Positions 57,595 to 64,000 of a DNA stretch of 64,000 nucleotides are shown in pieces. The notes under the pieces are model-generated. The model saw only the letters and a program-made list of their open reading frames with translations, ran no database searches and was not told the DNA's origin. The position numbers and the translations under genes were made by a program. The DNA is from Candidatus Flexicrinis affinis (GTDB lineage: Bacteria; Chloroflexota; Anaerolineae; Aggregatilineales; Phototrophicaceae), in assembly GCA_016716525.1 (NCBI GenBank), contig JADJWE010000004.1, positions 434,001 through 498,000 on the forward strand, in the 5' to 3' direction. Every line of letters begins with the position of its first letter. Positions within the stretch are counted from its first letter, which is position 1.

Positions 57595-58644
57595 TTACTG
57601 CGCCGGTGCTGGGACAGGCAGGACGCCAGCTGGCATGTCGCGCAGCACAAGGCCGCCGACGTAACTCACACCTGCGTTGTCGATTACTGTGGTCCCGCCG
57701 GTAGACCGATTCTTGAAGATCTGCTTGATGCTGACCAGCGCGGCGCTCTCCATCTCGACCGACAATGTAAGCGAGCCAATCCCAGCCGGCGCCGTCACCC
57801 GTGTGACGGTGGCCTTCGTGGTTGGGGTTCCATCGGAGTAGTTCAGCTTGACGATCATCTTTAGGTCGGTGCTGGGGCCGGTGGACGTGACTTGCGCCCC
57901 CGAATACAGGGATTGACCGACTACGCCGGTGACGATCGCCGTGGGCCACAGAATCGTCTGCTGTAGTTTGGTCGCCTCGCCCCGGCCACCGACGAACTTG
58001 AACGAGCAGTTTCCTGCGATGACCTCGCCGGAGCCACAGATGATCCCGTCACCGTTAGTCGCGTCCTTGACCGTCCAGATCGGAAGTCCGTTCTCGAATC
58101 CTTGATCTAGCTGGTTCGGCGCAAATGACGTCCAGAGAACCTGTGTCTTGAGTTTGTAATACGATCCTGCCTCAGGCGCGCTGTGGGTGGCAACGCGTAT
58201 GTGATAGGTCGTCCCCGAAGTGATGTTGAGCGACGGGATGTAGCCCGGAGGCACGCTGTCGGTGGTGCCGCATGTCAGCGTAGAAAGCGAATCGACATCG
58301 TTTCCGGTGTACGCGCTGACATAGACAAGCGCACTCACGGAGCCTGAAGGGCTGACATAGCGGCTCCCATTGACCGAGAGAGCGATCGCGCCGGAAAACG
58401 GGGCCGTGAACTTGAACCACACGCTGTACAGGTTCCACGGTGTGCACTTCACATCATTAAGGTCGGTTGTGGCGAGGTGAACGTCGTCGATCTTGTACTT
58501 GCCGTTCAGTGCAATGGTCTGTGCATTTGCGAAATCGTCGTTGTTTGGCGCTGCACGTGGCGTAGTCTGGGCTACTGCTGCCGTGAGTGCCGCTGCGATG
58601 AAAGCGAGCGCGATCAACAGTGGAAGCAAAGGTCGACGGGGCAT
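57595..58644 (-). CDS. Secreted paralogue-family protein
   Basis: A 349-residue exported protein. ATG 58644 follows CCGGAG nine bases upstream. The signal peptide is LLIALAFIAAALTAAVAQT. NNDDFANAQTIALNGKYKID and the beta domain with YSVWFKFTAPFSGAIALSVN and TYHIRVATHS follow. The shared module starts near residue 190 (LDQGFENGLPIWTVKDATNG, GIICGSGEVIAGNCSFKFVG, NYSDGTPTTKAT). The tail is AGVLPVPAPAQ. It is adjacent to another member at 58.9 kb in the same direction, from which it differs in most of the N-terminal domain. Confidence 0.75.
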   Translation of the reverse strand: MPRRPLLPLLIALAFIAAALTAAVAQTTPRAAPNNDDFANAQTIALNGKYKIDDVHLATTDLNDVKCTPWNLYSVWFKFTAPFSGAIALSVNGSRYVSPSGSVSALVYVSAYTGNDVDSLSTLTCGTTDSVPPGYIPSLNITSGTTYHIRVATHSAPEAGSYYKLKTQVLWTSFAPNQLDQGFENGLPIWTVKDATNGDGIICGSGEVIAGNCSFKFVGGRGEATKLQQTILWPTAIVTGVVGQSLYSGAQVTSTGPSTDLKMIVKLNYSDGTPTTKATVTRVTAPAGIGSLTLSVEMESAALVSIKQIFKNRSTGGTTVIDNAGVSYVGGLVLRDMPAGVLPVPAPAQ

Positions 58645-58823
58645 ACTCAATTCTCCGGTAATGCAAGTGGTCGTTTAATAACTCACTACTTGTCAGACGA
58701 TTGCTCCTTTATACATCAATCTTGTGTTTCGCGTGTGAACAGAAACGTCATCGAGTTGGCTGCGTGCAGCAGTTATCGAACGTGTGTATCGTTAGGCTGA
58801 CTAGGCAGTGGCTTGTCACAATA

Positions 58824-58857
58824 AACCCGTGAGGCAGTCTCGGCTGACTCACGGGTT
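58824..58857 (-). terminator. Intrinsic terminator of the 58.9 kb secreted gene
   Basis: Ten-base perfect stem AACCCGTGAG / CTCACGGGTT, 14-base loop, followed on the minus strand by TATTGTGAC. It lies 59 bases after the stop at 58916. Confidence 0.65.
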
Positions 58858-58915
58858 CCCAGTATGGCATGAATCGCTGTCGATCAGCGGAGTGAGTCCT
58901 CAAGTCATCCAGTCG

Positions 58916-59962
58916 CTACTCTATCGGCACCGGTACGGGCAGCACGCCGGACGGGATGTCCCGGAGCAGGCCGCCAGCGTAAAAGAGGCTCGTGTCGTCG
59001 ACAAACAGCGTGCTGCTTTCCGATCGGTTGGTGACGAAGTAGACGACCTTGGTCACATTCGGGCTGGCGAACATGACGGGTACGGCCATGCTGAGATAGT
59101 TCGTGTTGTTGTGCGAAACCCAATAGTAGTACTTTGTCGTCGGTGTGCCGTCACTGTACGAAATCTTGATGCCGAAATCGAACTTTATGAGGCCGGACAG
59201 TGACTTGGTGTAGATGATCGCAGCCAGATAATGCGTAGTCTTCGCCTTCATCTGGTCGATCGGCCACACGATCTTCTGCTGAATCTTGGTCGACTCATTC
59301 AAGCCGCCGACAAGCTTGATCGAGCACGTGCCAGATAGTGCGTTGCCATCCCCGCAGATGCGTCCGTCCCCGTTCAAGGCGTTCTTGATCTTCCACGGCG
59401 AACCGAGCGGGTTGATCTCAAAGCTGCCGTCTTGCAACAGGGTGCCACCGCCCAGCACAGTGGTGGTCATGCGATAGTACGCACCGGGGAACTCGCCACT
59501 GCCTGAAAACTGCGCGACCTTAACGTAATACGTCGCGCCCGCTGCCACCGCGAGCTGCGGGATCTCCGCGTAATACATGCTGTAGTCGTCACTTGCGGCG
59601 ACCTGCGTGAGTGTGCCGAGCGTCGCTCCGGTGTACACGCACATGACAGTGTCGACGAAGAAACCCTGCTCGACGTAGCTCCCAGCGGTCGACAGCGCGA
59701 TCGTCATGTTGAACGGCGGCACGATCCGGTACCACACACTGTGCGCGCCCGCGCCCCCACAAACGGGCTCACTGGCCTCGGTCGTGGCGAGGTCGACATT
59801 CCTGGTCTTGACCGAGGTGTTGAGGACGAGCACCTGCGCATACGCGAAGTTGTCATTGGGCGGCGCCGGCGCCGCGGCGACGGTATGAGTTTGAATGACC
59901 AGCGCAGCCATCAAGGCGGCCAGCACGATCAGCAGAAGGTAACGTTTGTAGTGGATGGACAT
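58916..59962 (-). CDS. Secreted paralogue-family protein
   Basis: A 348-residue exported protein. ATG 59962 follows GAGAGGGG. The signal peptide is LLLIVLAALMAALVIQTHTV with AAAPA. NDNFAYAQVLVLNTSVKTRN and a beta domain with HSVWYRIVPPFNMTIALSTA and TYYVKVAQFS follow. The shared module starts near residue 186 (LQDGSFEINPLGSPWKIKNA, NGDGRICGDG, CSIKLVGGLNES, SYSDGTPTTKYY). The tail is SGVLPVPVPIE. Two Cys in the N-terminal domain (EPVCGGAG, TVMCVYTG) recur in other members at matching places and may pair. Confidence 0.75.
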   Translation of the reverse strand: MSIHYKRYLLLIVLAALMAALVIQTHTVAAAPAPPNDNFAYAQVLVLNTSVKTRNVDLATTEASEPVCGGAGAHSVWYRIVPPFNMTIALSTAGSYVEQGFFVDTVMCVYTGATLGTLTQVAASDDYSMYYAEIPQLAVAAGATYYVKVAQFSGSGEFPGAYYRMTTTVLGGGTLLQDGSFEINPLGSPWKIKNALNGDGRICGDGNALSGTCSIKLVGGLNESTKIQQKIVWPIDQMKAKTTHYLAAIIYTKSLSGLIKFDFGIKISYSDGTPTTKYYYWVSHNNTNYLSMAVPVMFASPNVTKVVYFVTNRSESSTLFVDDTSLFYAGGLLRDIPSGVLPVPVPIE

Positions 59963-60065
59963 CGCTGACCCCTCTCGAAACAGGAGACGCCAATGCTTCC
60001 CTCTACACTCATCGTACTGCCGTCAACAGGTTACGATATAGCGCCATGCTGGTACATGCACTCGA

Positions 60066-61367
60066 TTATTCTACGTCAGGCAAAGGCGGTATTCGCGTAA
60101 CCAGGACTTTGTCTATGCGCCGGCCGTCCATGTCGACCACCTCCAGCACGTGATCGGCGAGAGTTACCTTGTCACCCACGTTGGCCACCCGGCCCAGTTC
60201 ATCCATGATGACCCCGGCCAGCGAGGTGTGCCGGCGTTCGTCGTCGTGGGGCAGGCCGACACGAGTCGCCACCTTCTCGTACGGCTCAAGCCCGTCGATC
60301 AGCCAACTGCCGTCCTCGCGCTTCACGTAACGCGGTTCTTCGGCGTGGTCGTATTCGTCCCGGATCTCGCCGACTAGCTCCTCGATCAGGTCTTCGATCG
60401 TGACCAGACCCATGATCTGCCCGTATTCGTCGATGACGAAGGCGATCTGCGCGCCCTGCTGGCGCAGCTGGAGCAGTACGTCGTCCCCATGCAGACTTTC
60501 GACGACGAACAGCGGTGGGCGTGCTATCGATTCGAGGTCGACGTTTGCGCCGCTGGCGAATGCGCCCACGAGGTCTTTCACGTGTAGGACACCGACGACG
60601 TGGTCTACAGACTCTTCGTACAGCGGCAGGCGTGAGAATCCGCTGGTGTTAAACACGCCCATCACCTCGGACAGCGATTGATCGACGCTGACGGCGGTGA
60701 ACTGCGTACGCGGCGTCATGATCGCGCTGACGGGGCGGTCGGTGAAACGGAAAACGCGCTCGATGATGCGCGCCTCCTCGTGCTCGACCACGCCGCTCTC
60801 CGTCCCCTCGCGCACCAGATACTCGATGTCCTCTTCGGTCACGGCGTCTTCACCGGTAGCGCGCTGACCAATCACCCGCATGACTCCGGCGACCGACAGA
60901 GTCAGGAGGGCGACGATCGGCCGCGTGAGCGCGGAGAGGACCGTCATCACCGGCGCAGCGATGATCGCGAGGCGTTCGGCGTTCTGGATCGCCAACCGTT
61001 TCGGGACAAGCTCGCCCAGCACCAGCGACAGATAGGTGATGACCACGACGACGATCAGTAGGCCGAGCGTTTCGGCATGCGGTTCGAGGGCCGGGATCTG
61101 CGCGATCCAACCGGCGAGGATACTGCCGATGCGCGCGCCGCCGAACGCGGCGGAGAATGTACCGATGAGCGTAATGCCGACCTGGACCGTCGCCAGAAAG
61201 CGGTCGGGGTTTTCGGCGAGGTTCAATGCCTGCCGGGCAGGCCGGCTGCCGGCATTCGCCATCGACTCGAGACGGCCCGCGCGGGCGGAAACGATCGCCA
61301 GCTCCGATCCAGCGAAGAAGCCGTTGGCAAGCGTCAGCGCGAGGATAATGAGCAGTTCGGAGAGCAT
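60066..61367 (-). CDS. CNNM/HlyC-CorC-type membrane transporter with CBS domains
   Basis: A 433-residue protein. ATG 61367 follows GAGAGGTC; an upstream reading adds no conserved sequence. The CNNM domain (about residues 1 to 190) has three or four membrane helices, with LLIILALTLANGFFAGSELA and TYLSLVLGELVPKRLAIQNA. A CBS pair follows (about 205 to 325: RPVSAIMTPRTQFTAVSVDQ, SRLPLYEESVDHVVGVLHVK, IAFVIDEYGQIMGLVTIEDL). A CorC_HlyC domain closes the protein (about 340 to 425: GSWLIDGLEPYEKVATRVGL, VANVGDKVTLADHVLEVVDM). It probably exports Mg or other divalent ions in response to nucleotide binding at the CBS domains. Confidence 0.9.
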   Translation of the reverse strand: MLSELLIILALTLANGFFAGSELAIVSARAGRLESMANAGSRPARQALNLAENPDRFLATVQVGITLIGTFSAAFGGARIGSILAGWIAQIPALEPHAETLGLLIVVVVITYLSLVLGELVPKRLAIQNAERLAIIAAPVMTVLSALTRPIVALLTLSVAGVMRVIGQRATGEDAVTEEDIEYLVREGTESGVVEHEEARIIERVFRFTDRPVSAIMTPRTQFTAVSVDQSLSEVMGVFNTSGFSRLPLYEESVDHVVGVLHVKDLVGAFASGANVDLESIARPPLFVVESLHGDDVLLQLRQQGAQIAFVIDEYGQIMGLVTIEDLIEELVGEIRDEYDHAEEPRYVKREDGSWLIDGLEPYEKVATRVGLPHDDERRHTSLAGVIMDELGRVANVGDKVTLADHVLEVVDMDGRRIDKVLVTRIPPLPDVE

Positions 61368-61515
61368 AGCGACCTCTCGGAGATCAGCGGCGGCGGGCAG
61401 TGAATTCTCATCCCGCGTCACGTTCATTCTAGCAGGTCGAGGGAGAGGGGTAAGGGACAAGGGAAATGGGGGAAGAGAGACAAATCCATGCCCGCACAAA
61501 TCTATAGATCAAGCG

Positions 61516-61524
61516 TGCTATACT
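61516..61524 (+). promoter_or_regulatory. Extended -10 promoter of the DUF4256 gene
   Basis: TGCTATACT matches the extended -10 consensus with one mismatch; it lies 67 bases before ATG 61592. Confidence 0.45.
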
Positions 61525-61591
61525 TGGCATCGTGCATCATTCTCTACGAACCTTGCTCCACGTCAGACATCTCAACAGAAGGGAATCCGGT

Positions 61592-62143
61592 ATGGCGCTG
61601 ACAGGAGAAGAACGCGACGCGCTGCTCAAGACACTGCAAACGCGCTTCGAGCGCAACAAGACCCGCCACAAGGGTCTCAACTGGGCCGATGTGCTGGAAA
61701 AGCTGGACGCCAGCCCCAAGAAGCTGTGGTCGCTCAACGAAATGGAACGCACCGGCGGCGAGCCGGATGTCGTCAGCTACGACAAGAAGACCGACGAGTT
61801 CATCTTCTACGACTGCTCTGCAGAAAGCCCCAAGGAGCGCAGGAGTCTGTGTTACGACCGTGACGCGTGGGAGTCGCGGAAGACGGCGAAACCCGACGAC
61901 AGCGCGATGGACGTCGCAGCAGCGATGGGAATCGAACTGCTCACGGAAGAGCAGTATTTCGAACTGCAGAAGCTTGGCGAGTTCGATCTGAAGACGTCGA
62001 GCTGGCTGAAGACGCCGGCGGATGTGAGAAAACACGGCGGCGCGATCTTCGGCGACCGCCGCTTCGGCCGGGTGTTCATCTATCATAACGGCGCGGAGTC
62101 GTATTACGCCGCGCGCGGATTCCGCGGCTGGCTCAAGGTCTAG
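61592..62143 (+). CDS. DUF4256-family protein
   Basis: A 183-residue protein of the DUF4256 type. The ATG at 61592 is preferred over a start 20 codons upstream because GAAGGGAA precedes it and conservation begins at MALTGEERDALLKTLQTRFE. Typical blocks are NWADVLEKLDASPKKLWSLN, GEPDVVSYDKKTDEFIFYDC, SAESPKERRSLCYDRDAWES and FDLKTSSWLKTPADVRKHGG with GRVFIYHNGAESYYAARGFR near the end. Family members occur widely in bacteria with no assigned function. No signal peptide or membrane segment is present. Confidence 0.85.
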   Translation: MALTGEERDALLKTLQTRFERNKTRHKGLNWADVLEKLDASPKKLWSLNEMERTGGEPDVVSYDKKTDEFIFYDCSAESPKERRSLCYDRDAWESRKTAKPDDSAMDVAAAMGIELLTEEQYFELQKLGEFDLKTSSWLKTPADVRKHGGAIFGDRRFGRVFIYHNGAESYYAARGFRGWLKV

Positions 62144-62556
62144 CAGCCACCACGGGTGGAGTGCTGAGAAAATGACCGGGTGAGGGCGTGTCCTTTCCTG
62201 GACACGGCAGTGCCGTGTCCCTACGAAGGCAAGGGGCAAGGCGCATACCATCGCGGTATGGTAGGGACGCGATGCATCGCGTCCAGCGCGGATGAACCGG
62301 TTCAACGGGCGGCGGGCGACCCGCCGGGTCGCCCCTACAGACCGTCTTTGGGTCTATGTCTTCTGGACACGGCCCCGCCGTGTCCCCACGCAATTCGGTG
62401 AGGCGCAGCAGTTTTGAGCCGTCGCGGTGTGGTAGGGACGGGGCACGCCCCGTCCGGGGACGCGGGATAACGGACCAGCCACGGGCGACCCGGCGGGGCG
62501 CCCCCGCAGACCGTCGCTGTGTCGATTGTGGTTCAATCGTTCAAGCGGACAGGCTA
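62144..62556. repeat. Dense cluster of variable-stem palindromic repeats
   Basis: No gene is supported in these 413 bases. In order: GGACACGGC-AGT-GCCGTGTCC (62200-62220); CATACC/GGTATG hairpin then GGACGCGATGCATCGCGTCC (62265-62284, a perfect palindrome); GGGCGACCC-GCC-GGGTCGCCC (62314-62334); GGACACGGC-CCC-GCCGTGTCC (62365-62385); GGACGGGGC-AC-GCCCCGTCC (62436-62455); GGGCGACCCGGCGGGGCGCC (from 62483). Flanks GGTRTGGTAGGGACG and CAGACCGTC recur, so units look like mosaics of shared pieces. Confidence 0.85.
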
Positions 62557-64000
62557 CTATCCGCCGCGCCACGTCGACGCCCGCGGATCAGGCGCGTCGG
62601 CGATCACCGACACGTCGTCGACCCACAGTTTGCCTGTGCCGCCCGGCGCCTTGATCTGAACGTTGGCTTTGAGGAAAGTCGCCCCGGCGAGGCCCTCCGC
62701 CGGCAGGTTTAGCAGCGTCGCTGCGAACGTGCCGGACGGCACCGCGAGCGCGAGCTTCTTCTTCTCGACGTCGGTCACCAGCTTGAGTGTGATGCTCGGG
62801 GCGGTGGCGAGGTTCTTGCCGCGAACCGTTGCGCTGAAAGCAAACGTCGTGCCGGCGATGAGCCCGGACGTGTACAGCTTTTGCGACGCTTTGGCGCCAT
62901 CCACCGCACCCTTGACCATCAGCGAGCATGCGCCGGCGATCGGGTTCTTGCACGTCCGCTTGGCGCCATCGCTGACCTTCCACTCCTGCCACGGCCAGTT
63001 GGGACCCGGGTCGATGTCCGCCTCGAAACTGCCGTTGCCGACGAGTTCGCCTTCGGACACCGGCGGCGTGTGCGCGATTCGGATGACCCGCCCGCTGCCG
63101 AAAGCGAGGTAATACAGCGCGCCGTCCGGCCCCACGCTCAGGTCGACGGGCGCTGAACCCTCCGTGTTTTCGACGAACGTCGTGACGCTGCCCGTGATGC
63201 TGTCGCGCACCCAGATGTCGTTGAAGCAGTAGTCGCTGAAGAAGTAGTCGTTGGTGTACTCTGCCGGATAATACGGCGTGTTCGGCACGTAGAACGTCCC
63301 TCCTGCGATCGACGTGCAGCCGGACGGCGCGTGTGGATAGCTGTAGATCGGGTCGGTATATGATGGGTTGCCATTTGCGCCTGTGAAGTCCGGCCACCCA
63401 TAATTGGCGCCTGCCGCGCCCAAGTTGACCTCCTCAAAGCTGCCGCTGCTCGGCCCGACGTCGTTGATGAAGATTTGCCCCGTATTGGGATGCACAGCGA
63501 ACGTGAACGGGTTGCGGAGGCCCAGCGCCCAGATCGACCGGTTCTCGCCGCTGGCCGTGCCGTAGAACGGGTTGTCTGCCGGGATCGTACCATCCGGGTT
63601 ATAGCGCAGCAGTTTGCCGTGCCGGTTGCTCAGGGTCTGCGCGTTGGACGCGACGGCCGTGTCGCCGACGGCGATGTACAGCTTGCCATCCGTGCCGAAG
63701 TGAATCGCGCCGCCATTGTGATTGGTCGCGCCGCTGGAGTAATCGAGCTTGACGATGTTCTGCTTGCTGCCCGGCGCAGCGATGTCGCCCGCGGCGGTGT
63801 AGCGATCAATCCGCCCGCGCGGCGGGTTGCTGTTTTTAGCCGGTCTGGTGTAGTGCACGTACACATGACCGTTGCTGACAAAGTCCGGGTCGAGCGCGAT
63901 GCCGATCAATCCGCGCTCGCCGGCACTGTCGACGGTGATGCTGACGAACGGCGTCGGCAGCAGCGCGCCGGCCGCGGAGACGACCCGCACCGTGCCGCCC
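62557..64000 (-). CDS. PQQ-type sugar dehydrogenase (GSDH) with C-terminal binding module, N-terminus cut
   Basis: About 480 visible residues; the start lies beyond the right edge (the frame is open to the last base). The propeller of glucose/sorbosone dehydrogenases is clear: GERGLIGIALDPDFVSNGHV, YVHYTRP, NHNGGAIHFGTDGKLYIAVG, SIWALGLRNPFTFAVHPNTG, FINDVGPSSGSFEEVNLGAA and ANYGWPDF. Such enzymes oxidise sugars with pyrroloquinoline quinone outside the cell. The last 150 residues are a separate module (LVGNGSFEADIDPGPNWPWQ, EWKVSDGAKRTCKNPIAGAC, GKLWVDDVSVIA) of the same style as the C-terminal module of the secreted family here, but without the LPVPAPAQ tail (it ends DPRASTWRGG). Confidence 0.85.
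   Translation of the reverse strand, partial: GGTVRVVSAAGALLPTPFVSITVDSAGERGLIGIALDPDFVSNGHVYVHYTRPAKNSNPPRGRIDRYTAAGDIAAPGSKQNIVKLDYSSGATNHNGGAIHFGTDGKLYIAVGDTAVASNAQTLSNRHGKLLRYNPDGTIPADNPFYGTASGENRSIWALGLRNPFTFAVHPNTGQIFINDVGPSSGSFEEVNLGAAGANYGWPDFTGANGNPSYTDPIYSYPHAPSGCTSIAGGTFYVPNTPYYPAEYTNDYFFSDYCFNDIWVRDSITGSVTTFVENTEGSAPVDLSVGPDGALYYLAFGSGRVIRIAHTPPVSEGELVGNGSFEADIDPGPNWPWQEWKVSDGAKRTCKNPIAGACSLMVKGAVDGAKASQKLYTSGLIAGTTFAFSATVRGKNLATAPSITLKLVTDVEKKKLALAVPSGTFAATLLNLPAEGLAGATFLKANVQIKAPGGTGKLWVDDVSVIADAPDPRASTWRGG

Noticed and set aside
1..64000. tRNA, rRNA genes and CRISPR arrays
   Set aside because: No tRNA cloverleaf, rRNA core sequence or constant-repeat array was noticed on either strand; a covariance-model scan would be the decisive check.

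Overview
The window is a GC-rich (roughly 60-65 % by eye), densely coded bacterial chromosome segment. The gene content suggests a Chloroflexota bacterium of the Anaerolineae type. It has a tiny Flp-like pilin, many Thr/Pro-rich surface proteins, peptide ABC transporters, a long-form Sua5, a DUF2268 protease, DinB-like proteins and intergenic palindromic repeats. That placement is inference; no rRNA or tRNA gene was found to test it.

Layout. 1-4.1 kb: pyruvate-kinase-like protein (cut by the left edge), Trm112-like protein, Sua5 and a PIN/ribbon-helix-helix toxin-antitoxin pair. 4.1-8.1 kb: GT39-like membrane protein, small membrane protein, and an IS4-family insertion sequence whose transposase is split by a -1 frame change at seven A residues. 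8.1-18.7 kb: secreted esterase with a SnoaL-like tail, MEMO-like protein, DUF2268 protease, two secreted repeat-family proteins, an ECF sigma/pentapeptide-repeat operon and an SDR oxidoreductase. 19-23 kb: peptide-binding protein and two permeases with no ATPase. 23-29 kb: site-2 protease, Thr/Pro-rich anchored proteins, a 54-residue pilin and an XRE-led operon. 29-37 kb: P-loop/HEAT protein, mannose-6-phosphate isomerase, amine-oxidase-like flavoprotein, SGNH hydrolase and a molybdopterin oxidoreductase. 37-47 kb: another secreted-family member, convergent response regulator and PAS histidine kinase, SH3 protein, TIR-TPR protein, JAMM peptidase and ScyD/E-like propeller. 47-49.5 kb: sulfur-carrier operon. 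49.8-64 kb: VOC pair, Wzz-like protein, CrtC/AttH-like protein, two DinB paralogues, acyl-CoA dehydrogenase, three more secreted-family proteins or modules, a CNNM/HlyC transporter, a DUF4256 protein and a sugar dehydrogenase cut by the right edge.

Two things stand out. First, six secreted paralogues (10.9, 13.6, 37.2, 50.6, 57.6 and 58.9 kb) share a C-terminal module; five share the signatures NGD...CG, FKF-x-GG and Y(S/T)DGTP, and all six end in a proline-rich tail such as LPVPAPAQ. The same kind of module is fused to the sugar dehydrogenase at the right edge. Second, a three-gene sulfur-transfer operon (47.1-49.5 kb) encodes a MoaD/ThiS-like carrier whose Gly-Gly is buried inside a fusion to a DUF4395 membrane domain, a membrane thioredoxin and a MoeB-rhodanese protein. 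A JAMM metallopeptidase lies about 1.7 kb upstream and could in principle free the Gly-Gly.

Intergenic space is rich in short palindromes whose two arms change together, in CCCTCTCCCTCAGGGAGAGG-type hairpins and in imperfect direct repeats. Several genes are preceded by extended -10 promoters (TGnTATAAT-like).
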